A program made the position numbers and the translations under genes. A stretch of DNA of 64,000 nt from an uncultured Bacteroides sp. (GTDB taxonomy: Bacteria; Bacteroidota; Bacteroidia; Bacteroidales; Bacteroidaceae). The notes below the pieces were generated by a model. That model saw nothing but the letters and a program-made list of their open reading frames with translations. It made no database searches and had not been told where the DNA came from. How positions within the stretch are numbered: position 1 is the first letter of the stretch; every line of letters begins with the position of its first letter. Below are positions 54,440 through 63,278 of this stretch, one piece after another. The stretch lies in NCBI GenBank assembly GCA_900766005.1, contig CAAFTU010000096.1:1-64000 (forward strand), given 5' to 3'.

Positions 54440-54468
54440 AAATTTTGCTACATTAAAAAGATATACAA

Positions 54469-56094
54469 TCAATTTTTCTTAGCCCACCATAAATCTCTGG
54501 CCATATTGTCTTGACCACCTAAATAGTTGCTTACGGCATACTGAATATTTTCAGTATTATCATTGTATTCATCAACAGGATAAGGAATACGACGTGCACC
54601 TCTTTCTGAGTTAACCACACCACCACTCTTGTTACCAGCAGCTGTAGCCGGCATTAAATGAGGATAACCTGTACGACGATAATCAGCCCAAGCTTCATTT
54701 CCCAACATCCAGTTAGCAATCCACTTCTGAATAATAATACGTTCTTGTTTTTCTTCAGGAGTAGCAGACTCATCCCATTTTACAGTCAATGAAGTCAGTT
54801 CATCAGGGTATGAGTTCAGACTAGCAGGATCTGTATAAGACATCGATTCCATTTCTTCGCTATTGATATAAGCATCCACGCCATCAACTCCCCATTGTTC
54901 GAAAGACAAACGGATACCATCTTCATAAAATTTCTTGGCTTCACCATGCATATTGAATCCGTAAATAGCCTTAGCTTCAGCACGGAGGAAAGCAACTTCT
55001 GCTGCATTCATCCAATAAAGGGGATCAGTAGGTTTAAGATTAATGCCAGAGTATTTATGTCCTATCGTATTCAAATCCGGAATAATAATACCTCTGCGCA
55101 AACCGACATATTCTTGACCCACCCACTCCGATTTAACGAAATACTTTTCACGGCGGGGATCATTATAACCATTCATATAACAAATGATATCAGCCGAAGC
55201 ATGCGTATCACCACCAGTCAAACAAGCCAAACCATCTGTAGAGTGAGAAAGAACATGGTTATATTCCTTTGCTACATAAATAGGATTATTCACAGAAGAA
55301 GAGAAATAACTCCAGGCTGCATTATCAGCATTTTGTTCAATAACACCACCATTAGCAGGGTCTACAGCCTCTTCAGCCATTTTTTGTGCAGTAGTCTTAT
55401 CCACATTGGCAATACGGATAGCTAAGCGCAATTTCAATGAATTGGCGAAACGAATCCATTTTTTCACATCACCACCGTAGATATAGTCAGCAGAAGCAGT
55501 CAAACGATCGTTTTCCTGATTTTTCATCACTTGAATAGCAGCATTTAATTCTTCAAAGAATTTATTATAGACTTCCTGCTCTGAATCATAAGGAGTTTTA
55601 ATAGATCCGTCAGCACCAATCTTTGAATAAGGAATCGGACCATAGGCATCTGCTACACGATGCATAGCAGCTACTTTAATCACATTGGCAATAGCCAAAG
55701 GCAACGGATTGTTGGAATTCTGAGATACAACTTCCACCACATTCAAATTAGAATACAGAACCGGCAACACGCGGTCACTCTTCAAGAAAACACGTGTCCA
55801 GTCATCAGTTGGATTGAAATTAGAGATAGTTGCTTTCCAGTTTGACTGTGAATGTGCAAAGTATCCGCCCAAAGGTCCACCTAACAAACAGTCTGTAAAC
55901 TGAGCTGTATTGACATCAGGCGATACTACGCAACCGGCAAGGTTGTTCATAGCTGAACCCAAAGCATAGTCATCGGCCGATAAGTCTCCCGGCTGATAAG
56001 GATTTGAGTTGATGTCCTCAAACTTGGCTGTACAAGAAGAAGCTGTAGCTACCAACAGAGAACCTATTATGAATGTATTTAATATTTGTTTCAT
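54469..56094 (-). CDS. SusD/RagB-family glycan-binding outer-membrane lipoprotein
   Basis: A 541-residue lipoprotein (ASSC, Cys21) of the SusD-like_2 group. Helical TPR-type repeats carry the ligand site. Recognisable pieces are FEDINSNPYQP at the start, the middle MHRVADAYGPIPYSKIG, and the C-terminal GARRIPYPVDEYNDN. It forms the lid of the SusC transporter at the cell surface. It begins six bases after the SusC stop. Confidence 0.93.
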   Translation of the reverse strand: MKQILNTFIIGSLLVATASSCTAKFEDINSNPYQPGDLSADDYALGSAMNNLAGCVVSPDVNTAQFTDCLLGGPLGGYFAHSQSNWKATISNFNPTDDWTRVFLKSDRVLPVLYSNLNVVEVVSQNSNNPLPLAIANVIKVAAMHRVADAYGPIPYSKIGADGSIKTPYDSEQEVYNKFFEELNAAIQVMKNQENDRLTASADYIYGGDVKKWIRFANSLKLRLAIRIANVDKTTAQKMAEEAVDPANGGVIEQNADNAAWSYFSSSVNNPIYVAKEYNHVLSHSTDGLACLTGGDTHASADIICYMNGYNDPRREKYFVKSEWVGQEYVGLRRGIIIPDLNTIGHKYSGINLKPTDPLYWMNAAEVAFLRAEAKAIYGFNMHGEAKKFYEDGIRLSFEQWGVDGVDAYINSEEMESMSYTDPASLNSYPDELTSLTVKWDESATPEEKQERIIIQKWIANWMLGNEAWADYRRTGYPHLMPATAAGNKSGGVVNSERGARRIPYPVDEYNDNTENIQYAVSNYLGGQDNMARDLWWAKKN

Positions 56095-56100
56095 ACCTAA

Positions 56101-59100
56101 TTAAAATTTAAAATTCAAGCTAAATCCTACATTACGCAAAGAAGGAATCATAAAGTTATCTACACCTTGGTAGAAGTTATTAGTAGAAGCTACAGCTTCA
56201 GGGTCAAACGGAGCCTTATTGTAGATCATCCATAAGTTACGGCCTACCAATGAAACCTTGATGTCGCACACATTACCAATCCATTTACGTGGAATAGTAT
56301 AGCCAATAGAAGCTTCTTGCAAACGAACATTGGTAGCTGAATAAGTGTAGTATTGAGGAACAGCCTTGCTACCTACAGTACTATACCAGCCTTCCGGATT
56401 TACACGGTCGTTTCCATTCACAAGCACATAACCTAAATCGCGGGCATCAGCACTGGCTTCAGAAACACCGAAGTTGTCAAGGATAGCCTGTGTACGAGAG
56501 AATACAACACCTCCCAAACGAGCTGCAACCATGAAACCTACATGGATATTCTTCCAGCTGAAGTCATTACGCCAAGCCAAATTACCCTTAGGCAACACAC
56601 TGCCCAACTTGATATACTGATTGGGATCCTGAATAGCCTGAGTGTAAATTTTATTATTCTCATCGATATAAATAGCACCATTAGCATCACGCTGCAAATC
56701 CATACGAGAATATACATCACCCATGCTACCACCTTCACGCAAAATGAAACGCATATCACCATAACCTCCCATATCCAACGATGGAATAGAGAAAGCAGCA
56801 CCTGTCACCGGATTGATAGCATTGTTTGCCAATGTTTCAATCTTATTCTTATTCATAGAGTAAGTCAAGCCAGAGCTCCATGTAAAATCACGCCAAGTAT
56901 TCTTGAAATTCAATGCCAATTCAACACCTTGGTTGCGCACAGCACCTGTCTGGATGTACATCTTAGAATATTTGTTAATAGGCAAGTTCGGATTAAATGT
57001 CTGGTTTTCAGTCTTAGCATTATAATAGGTTGCATCCAATTCAAAATACTTCAAGAAACGAACATTCAAACCCACTTCAAATGAATTCGTACGTTCCGGT
57101 TTCAAAGAATAAACAGGATATTGCGTCAACACACTCCACTGACCTGTAGAAGAGTTCCATTCAAAACGAGGATTAGACAAATAACGTTGGAAAGCAGAAC
57201 CCACAGAGGCAAACGAACCGCGAACTTTCATAAATGAAATATAATCCTTATTTAAATTAGGAATCAATTCTGACAGTACGATTGATGCACCAACCGAAGG
57301 GTAGAAGAAACACTTAGAAGTAGAGTTAGGACCAGCCAACTGAGAAGCCCAATCGTTACGACCTGTCAGAGTCAGATAATACGTACTCTTATAACCCAAC
57401 TCAGCAGAAGCATAAACAGATTGTGTCTGCTCTCTCCAACCTTCCTGCATGCGTTTAGCCTTATTGCTCAAGTTTTGGATAGCAAAATAGTTAGTCAATC
57501 CCACTTGTTCACCAGGATAAGCATCTGTTCCATCAGCAATACCACCTCTTACGCTCATTGCATCTGAACGAATATCATTGAAAGAACCACCAATATTGGC
57601 ACTTAATGTCAAATCTTCACCAAATGTTTTATTAATGCTTACCAAGAAATCAGCATACAATTGTTTATCTTGCGTTTTAGTAATACCATACAAACCACGT
57701 GCTGAATTTTCGGTCAACTGTGTATTAGTAGATGCGTAATATTTTTCAGTATAGTCATTGTTAGAATTATCCAGACGAACACGACCTGAAACAGTCAGCC
57801 AATCCAAGATCTTATAGCTCAAATTAGCACTCATCATATAACGGTCTTTCTTGTTTTCACGCAAGTTACGATAATTCACCCAATAAGGATTCTGCATAGT
57901 CATACCTGCATCACCAACTGTCCAGTTCTGAACATAAATCTTACGAGCTGAATCATACACTTCATACAATTCTGCTTCAGCCCACTCGTTACCACGAGGA
58001 TACAGATAAGCACCCACCAACGGGTTACCATATTCACCCTGGTTCACCATATTACGGTCGTTCTGCATGATATAATTAGCAGCCACATCCAAAGTCATCT
58101 TATCGTTAAGGAAAGAAGTTGTGTTGCGTACGCTGAAATTATAACGAGCGTATTTATTATTTGGAATAAATCCTTTTGAATTGATAGCAGCAGCAGACGC
58201 ATAAGTCTGATTTTTTTCTGTACCTGTACTGAAAGATACACTTTCAGTATTCACAAGACCCATTTGGAAATAATCATCTTTAGGGTCATAACCACGATAA
58301 TTGGCAACAGTCAGCTTATCACCCCAGCTTTGAGAAGAACCATCGACCCATTGACCATTTGTACCAGTACCATAACGAGTTTGGAAACGAGGCATGATAA
58401 AAGGCTGATTGAACTCCATGCTGGTATTCACAGCGATACTTACCTTACCCTCCTTACCTTTTTTAGTCGTAATGATTACCGCACCATTGGCAGCTTCAGA
58501 ACCATATAAAGCAGCAGCGGCAGCACCTGTCAACACCGACATCGATTCGATATCATCGGGGTTAATGTCAGCAATCGGATCTGTAGTACCGCGAGAGTCA
58601 AATTCTGATTCAGATTGTCTTGCGTTACGGCCTGAGAACATAGGCACACCATCGATTACATACAATGCATTGGATGACTGCATAATAGATTTTGTACCAC
58701 GCATCACAACTTTAGACACACCACCCACACCGGATGAAGAAGCATTGATGTTAACACCAGCTACCTTACCTGCCAAAGCATTCACAAAGTTGGCATCCTT
58801 GTTTTGAGTAACATCATCACTCTTAATTTCCTGCACATTGTAGCTCAATGCCTTGGTAGCACGTTTGATACCCAAAGCAGTAACCACAACTTCGTCAATC
58901 TGCTGAGCATCATTTGTCAATTTCACATTCAAGGGAGCGTTACCTTTTACAGCAATTTCCTGAGTAGTGTATCCGATGTAAGAAATCTGGAGCACAGGAT
59001 TAGCTTCTGTAGTCACAACTGTAAAATTACCGTCCATGTCTGTGATAGCACCAATTGTAGTACCCTTCACCAATACGTTCACACCAATCAGCGGTCCCAT

Positions 59101-59484
59101 ATCATCAGATACCTGACCCGTGATTTTACGTTCTTTACCTTGTTGGTTTCCTTTTTGAGGAGCTTGTGCTTTTTCAGAAAGATAAACTACACTTCCTTCA
59201 ATTTTGAAAGAAATGTTTTTTCCACTCAATACAGTAGACAGCACTTTCTCAATAGAAGCATTCGAAAGTTTTACATTTTCCACCGACAGAGAAGCAAACT
59301 TGTCGTCATAGAAAAATTTGTAACTGGATTGGGATTCAATTTGTTCAATAACTTTTCCCAATGTAGTTCGGGAAGTGTTCAAATTCAGTTGTGCAAAAGA
59401 CCACTGAACAGAAAATGCCATGAACAACAACATCAATGAAGCCCGCAATACCCATGGGGCATGAGAAACATGATTGTTTTTCAT
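56101..59484 (-). CDS. SusC/RagA TonB-dependent transporter with N-terminal STN signalling domain
   Basis: A 1127-residue outer-membrane transporter. Started at the ATG at 59484, it has a signal peptide ending near QWSFAQ. The TTG three codons upstream was not used. Domains in order: STN (about 33-105, LNTSRTTLGKVIEQIESQ), carboxypeptidase-D-like regulatory domain (about 120-200, ITGQVSDDMGPLIGVNVLVK), TonB plug (about 205-330) and a 22-strand barrel ending in Phe. The STN domain is the part that contacts a FecR-type anti-sigma. It is the first gene of the minus-strand PUL arm. No clear TAnnTTTG promoter lies ahead of it, in keeping with ECF-sigma control. Confidence 0.95.
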   Translation of the reverse strand: MKNNHVSHAPWVLRASLMLLFMAFSVQWSFAQLNLNTSRTTLGKVIEQIESQSSYKFFYDDKFASLSVENVKLSNASIEKVLSTVLSGKNISFKIEGSVVYLSEKAQAPQKGNQQGKERKITGQVSDDMGPLIGVNVLVKGTTIGAITDMDGNFTVVTTEANPVLQISYIGYTTQEIAVKGNAPLNVKLTNDAQQIDEVVVTALGIKRATKALSYNVQEIKSDDVTQNKDANFVNALAGKVAGVNINASSSGVGGVSKVVMRGTKSIMQSSNALYVIDGVPMFSGRNARQSESEFDSRGTTDPIADINPDDIESMSVLTGAAAAALYGSEAANGAVIITTKKGKEGKVSIAVNTSMEFNQPFIMPRFQTRYGTGTNGQWVDGSSQSWGDKLTVANYRGYDPKDDYFQMGLVNTESVSFSTGTEKNQTYASAAAINSKGFIPNNKYARYNFSVRNTTSFLNDKMTLDVAANYIMQNDRNMVNQGEYGNPLVGAYLYPRGNEWAEAELYEVYDSARKIYVQNWTVGDAGMTMQNPYWVNYRNLRENKKDRYMMSANLSYKILDWLTVSGRVRLDNSNNDYTEKYYASTNTQLTENSARGLYGITKTQDKQLYADFLVSINKTFGEDLTLSANIGGSFNDIRSDAMSVRGGIADGTDAYPGEQVGLTNYFAIQNLSNKAKRMQEGWREQTQSVYASAELGYKSTYYLTLTGRNDWASQLAGPNSTSKCFFYPSVGASIVLSELIPNLNKDYISFMKVRGSFASVGSAFQRYLSNPRFEWNSSTGQWSVLTQYPVYSLKPERTNSFEVGLNVRFLKYFELDATYYNAKTENQTFNPNLPINKYSKMYIQTGAVRNQGVELALNFKNTWRDFTWSSGLTYSMNKNKIETLANNAINPVTGAAFSIPSLDMGGYGDMRFILREGGSMGDVYSRMDLQRDANGAIYIDENNKIYTQAIQDPNQYIKLGSVLPKGNLAWRNDFSWKNIHVGFMVAARLGGVVFSRTQAILDNFGVSEASADARDLGYVLVNGNDRVNPEGWYSTVGSKAVPQYYTYSATNVRLQEASIGYTIPRKWIGNVCDIKVSLVGRNLWMIYNKAPFDPEAVASTNNFYQGVDNFMIPSLRNVGFSLNFKF

Positions 59485-59731
59485 AAACAAAATTTAAAAT
59501 TAAACATTAATCATTCGTGTCTGTATACATATTTTTACGCACAGACATTAATAGAACAACCCAAGGGAGAAATACACTTACCGAAAACCAAACTTTTTCT
59601 AAAAAAAAAGAAGTATAATGAAAATCAGCAAACAATTCTTAAGCAAACAGCACTGATACAAGGACATTTAGCCGGTTTGCAATCCGATTGAAATAAAAAA
59701 GAAATAATTTCCGAACAACATCCCCCAGCCA

Positions 59732-61150
59732 TCATTCCACTTGCTGCTGGGGGTAATTAACCAGATACAGTGTTTTGGTGGCACGGGTAAAGGCAGTATA
59801 AAGCCAGCGGAAATAATCGGGAGTGAGATACTCGTCTGTCAAATACCCTTGATCCAGAAATACATTCTCCCACTGTCCGCCCTGCGCCTTATGACAAGTG
59901 ATGGCATAGGCATACTTCACCTGCAAGGCATTGTAATGGGGGTCAGCCTTCATTTTCTTCATCCGGTCTCGCTTGAGCGGAATATCGGCATAGTCTTCCA
60001 GCACCGTATAAAACAAACGGTCATTATCCTCCTTTGACAAAGCAGGCGATTCCGAGCGAAGCGTATCAAGCAACACATTGGCTTCCAGTTCAAAGTCATT
60101 CTGATCGGGAAAACGCAACGTCACCTGCGCAAAACGGAAACCATACATTTCCCGAGTGCGCCGAACCCGGCGAACCACAGCAATTTCACCGTTGGCTATA
60201 AAATCCATTTCTTTGTAAGCCTCCGCCCAAAAGTAATTATTTTTAGCAATCATCAGATAATCCCCGGTATTCAGTTCATCCTCCCGCCACAAAATCTGGG
60301 CACGTATACCATTATTATATATATTGGCCCTTTTATTCGAACGGCAGATAACAATGGTTTCATCCATGCCATCCCGTTCATAACACGTGGTCAACTCGTC
60401 AATCAGTTCCACACCGGGCACCACTTTAATATCCGGAAACCCGGAGATTTTGATTTTAGGCAGTGAATAACAATCTTCCTCTGCTATCAATTGCCTGAGC
60501 CGGGTCGCATTCCACAGGATGCCTGAATCTTGCACCTGACGCACGACCTGCGTCAAATCCACCTCTCTCACTTCCAGCCCATAACCCTTCAAAGCATCAG
60601 TCCAAAGAGCCGGACTATACTCTTCACCCACCGGGGGAAGCTGTGCGGTATCCCCCAGCAGCAAAAGCCGGCACCCCTGTCCGGCATAAACAAACTGAAT
60701 CAAATCATCGAGCAGACGGCCGGTGCCAAACATACTGCCCGAGAGTCCGTCATTGGCAATCATAGACGCCTCATCAACAATAAACAAGGTATGCGTAGCC
60801 AAATTGTCATTTAAAGAAAAATTACTCAATTCATTGGAGAACGACTGCTGACGGTAGATACGTTTGTGGATAGTATAAGCCGGATGTCCGGCATAAGCAG
60901 AAAACACCTTCGCAGCCCGTCCGGTAGGAGCCAGCAACACCGTCTTCTGTTTCAGCTGATCCATTGTTTTCACCAGAGCTCCCACCAAAGAAGTTTTACC
61001 AGTACCGGCATATCCTCTCAGCACAAAAATCTCGTCTGTCTTCGTAGACAAGAGATAATCGGAAAGAGATTTTACAGCAAAATCTTGTTCCAAAGTGGGC
61101 TGATAAGGAAAATTTTCCTTAATTTGTCTTTCTAAATAGTTATTTATCAT
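59732..61150 (-). CDS. RecD/Dda-like SF1B helicase
   Basis: A 472-residue ATP-dependent DNA helicase. Motif I GYAGTGKTS (46-54), motif Ia LLAPTGRAAKV, motif II FIVDEASM, motif III LLLGDTAQLPPVG, motif IV-like VICRSNKRANIYN, motif V ITCHKAQGGQWENVF and motif VI WLYTAFTRATKTLYLV are all visible. It lacks the RecD2 N-terminal extension and is closer in size to phage T4 Dda. It is conserved in Bacteroidales as a stand-alone gene, probably for replication or repair. It is not clearly part of the PUL operon, which begins 247 bases downstream on the same strand. Confidence 0.9.
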   Translation of the reverse strand: MINNYLERQIKENFPYQPTLEQDFAVKSLSDYLLSTKTDEIFVLRGYAGTGKTSLVGALVKTMDQLKQKTVLLAPTGRAAKVFSAYAGHPAYTIHKRIYRQQSFSNELSNFSLNDNLATHTLFIVDEASMIANDGLSGSMFGTGRLLDDLIQFVYAGQGCRLLLLGDTAQLPPVGEEYSPALWTDALKGYGLEVREVDLTQVVRQVQDSGILWNATRLRQLIAEEDCYSLPKIKISGFPDIKVVPGVELIDELTTCYERDGMDETIVICRSNKRANIYNNGIRAQILWREDELNTGDYLMIAKNNYFWAEAYKEMDFIANGEIAVVRRVRRTREMYGFRFAQVTLRFPDQNDFELEANVLLDTLRSESPALSKEDNDRLFYTVLEDYADIPLKRDRMKKMKADPHYNALQVKYAYAITCHKAQGGQWENVFLDQGYLTDEYLTPDYFRWLYTAFTRATKTLYLVNYPQQQVE

Positions 61151-61202
61151 TTTTGTACAAGAAAAAAGTCTGCTTATGTATCGTATTTAAATATATTTAT
61201 TC

Positions 61203-61210
61203 TATTTTTG
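61203..61210 (+). promoter_or_regulatory. -7 box of the 61.2 kb operon
   Basis: TATTTTTG fits TAnnTTTG and lies 35 bases before the ATG at 61246. Confidence 0.5.
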
Positions 61211-61245
61211 CGATGCGAATATAACAACTAAAAACATATTTTATC

Positions 61246-61932
61246 ATGAAAACAGTATTTAATATTGTCTTAGCGGTCTGTACTGTCGTGCTGGTTTACA
61301 TCTGCTACAACAGCATCATGGGGCCTATCAAATTCGAAGAGTCTAAAAAGTTTAGAGAAAAAGCAGTTATTGCTCGCTTGATCGACATCCGTAAGGCACA
61401 GCAGGAATACCGTATGTTGCACCGCGGTATGTACGCAGAACACATGGACACTTTGATTGACTTCGTAAAGAATCAGAAATTACCGTTCGTTATGAAAATC
61501 GGACAATTGACAGACAAGCAATTGGAAGATGGTCTGACAGAAAAGAAGGCTATGAATATCATCAACAAGGCTAAAAAGACCGGTAACTACAACGAAGTGA
61601 AGAAATGGGGATTGGAAGGTTTCCAACGCGACACCATGTGGGTGGCTGTATTGGATACAATCTACCCGAAGGGCTTCGTAGCTGACTCTATGAAATACAT
61701 TCCTTACGGAAACGGTGCTACTTACGAAATGAACGTAAGAAACGATACAGCTAAGTCTGGTGCTCCGGTTTATCTGTATGAAGTGAAAGCTCCTTACGAA
61801 ACTTACCTGAGCGGTTTGGACAAACAGGAAATCATCAACCTGAAAGACCTGGATTCTAAGTTGGGTAAATACAGCGGTTTGATGATCGGTTCTATTGATA
61901 CTCCTAACAACGGTGCTGGTAACTGGGAATAA
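61246..61932 (+). CDS. Conserved single-pass membrane protein, function unknown
   Basis: A 228-residue protein with one N-terminal membrane helix (about 5-24, VFNIVLAVCTVVLVYICYN) and a large exported domain. The stretch FREKAVIARLIDIRKAQQEYRMLHRGMYAEHMDTL resembles the start of pilin/pseudopilin-like or related periplasmic domains found in Bacteroidales, but no known domain is certain. The remainder is rich in Lys/Thr/Gly. Its last base overlaps the start of the DUF3822 gene (TAATG), so the pair is translationally coupled. The role is not known. Confidence 0.85.
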   Translation: MKTVFNIVLAVCTVVLVYICYNSIMGPIKFEESKKFREKAVIARLIDIRKAQQEYRMLHRGMYAEHMDTLIDFVKNQKLPFVMKIGQLTDKQLEDGLTEKKAMNIINKAKKTGNYNEVKKWGLEGFQRDTMWVAVLDTIYPKGFVADSMKYIPYGNGATYEMNVRNDTAKSGAPVYLYEVKAPYETYLSGLDKQEIINLKDLDSKLGKYSGLMIGSIDTPNNGAGNWE

Positions 61933-62702
61933 TGATTGATTTTACTAAATCAAAACAATATACTTTATCCATCCGTCTCTGTACGGATGGATTTTCTTTT
62001 TCTATCTATAACCCGATTCACGATGACTCTACGTCAACTATAGAGAAGGGAGTAGACACTTCCCTATCCATGACAGCCAACCTGAAGGCAGCCTTTCATG
62101 AATCGGATTTCTTACACCATCCCTACAAACGTGTCAATATCATGATGGCAGGCAAACGATTCACCGTCGTACCGCTGGAATGGTTTGACGAAGAACAGGC
62201 GGAACTGTTGTTTTACTACAACCACCCGAAACAGGAGAACGAGGTGGTGCTGTACAATAAACTGGAGAAGAACAACATCGTTGTCATTTTCGGCATGGAT
62301 AAAAGCGCGTATGCTTTTCTGAACGCACAATATCCCAATGCCCGTTTTTATGCTCAGGCTACGCCACTCATCGACTATTTCTCGATCAAAAGCCGATTGG
62401 GAAACAGCAAGAAGATGTACATATCGGTATCGCAGGAAGCCATTGCTCTGTATGCCTTTGAAAGAGGACATCTGCTTCTGGCCAATTCCTTTGAGTGGAT
62501 GACCACCACCGATCAGATTTATTACGTGCTCTTGGCATGGAAACAACTGAAATTCGACCAGGAACGGGATGAGCTTCACCTCACAGGGGTGCTTCCGGAA
62601 AAAGAATCTCTAATGAGCGAACTGAAAAAATATATTTCGCAGGTATTCATCACGAACCCTGCTACTAACATTGATATGCAAGCCTTATTAACATGCGAGT
62701 AA
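61932..62702 (+). CDS. DUF3822 family protein
   Basis: A 256-residue soluble protein of the Bacteroidetes-specific DUF3822 family, which has an actin/ASKHA-like fold in its known relatives. Recognisable parts are LSIRLCTDGFSFSIYNP, then FTVVPLEWFDEEQAELLFYYNH and ISVSQEAIALYAFERGHLL. It overlaps the preceding gene by one base and rsmD by ten. That arrangement is usual in Bacteroidetes, where DUF3822 precedes rsmD. Function unknown. Confidence 0.88.
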   Translation: MIDFTKSKQYTLSIRLCTDGFSFSIYNPIHDDSTSTIEKGVDTSLSMTANLKAAFHESDFLHHPYKRVNIMMAGKRFTVVPLEWFDEEQAELLFYYNHPKQENEVVLYNKLEKNNIVVIFGMDKSAYAFLNAQYPNARFYAQATPLIDYFSIKSRLGNSKKMYISVSQEAIALYAFERGHLLLANSFEWMTTTDQIYYVLLAWKQLKFDQERDELHLTGVLPEKESLMSELKKYISQVFITNPATNIDMQALLTCE

Positions 62703-63229
62703 TCAGCGGTATTTACAAAAGGAGAAGATTCGACGTGCCACGCACCTTCAAGGCCCGTCCCACAACAGATTTTGCCAAAGAAAATCTGTTTAACGTACTC
62801 AACAAATACATTGACTTTGAAGAGGAGGGAATCACTGCCCTTGATTTATTTGCCGGAACAGGAAGTATCAGTATCGAACTGGTATCAAGGGGATGCGAAA
62901 GAGTCATCAGTGTAGAAAAGGAATCGGCCCATCACGCCTTTATCTCCAAAATCATGAAAGAGGTAAAAACAGAAGCCTGTCTTCCGATACGGGGAGATGT
63001 ATTCAAATTTATTCAAAGCAGCAGCCAGCAATTCGATTTTATCTTTGCTGATCCCCCGTATGCATTGAAGGAACTGGGCACACTGCCCGACCTTGTATTC
63101 GAGAAGAACCTTCTGAAAGAAGGAGGCCTTTTTGTGCTGGAACATGGGAAAGACTATCATTTTGAAGAACACCCCCGTTTCATAGAGCACCGTGCCTATG
63201 GGAGCGTGAATTTTTCTCTGTTCCAATGA
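62693..63229 (+). CDS. rsmD: 16S rRNA (guanine(966)-N(2))-methyltransferase RsmD
   Basis: A 178-residue class I methyltransferase that methylates G966 of 16S rRNA. It shows MRVISGIYKRR, then RPTTDFAKENLFNVL, the SAM motif LDLFAGTGSISIELVSRG (about 48-65) and the catalytic FADPPYAL (118-125). Length is full. It overlaps DUF3822 by ten bases. Its probable terminator lies inside the 3' end of the convergent cardiolipin-synthase gene. Confidence 0.95.
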   Translation: MRVISGIYKRRRFDVPRTFKARPTTDFAKENLFNVLNKYIDFEEEGITALDLFAGTGSISIELVSRGCERVISVEKESAHHAFISKIMKEVKTEACLPIRGDVFKFIQSSSQQFDFIFADPPYALKELGTLPDLVFEKNLLKEGGLFVLEHGKDYHFEEHPRFIEHRAYGSVNFSLFQ

Positions 63230-63278
63230 TTCTACACCACCCTAACAAACAGAGAAAACACCTGGAAAAATAAAAGTA

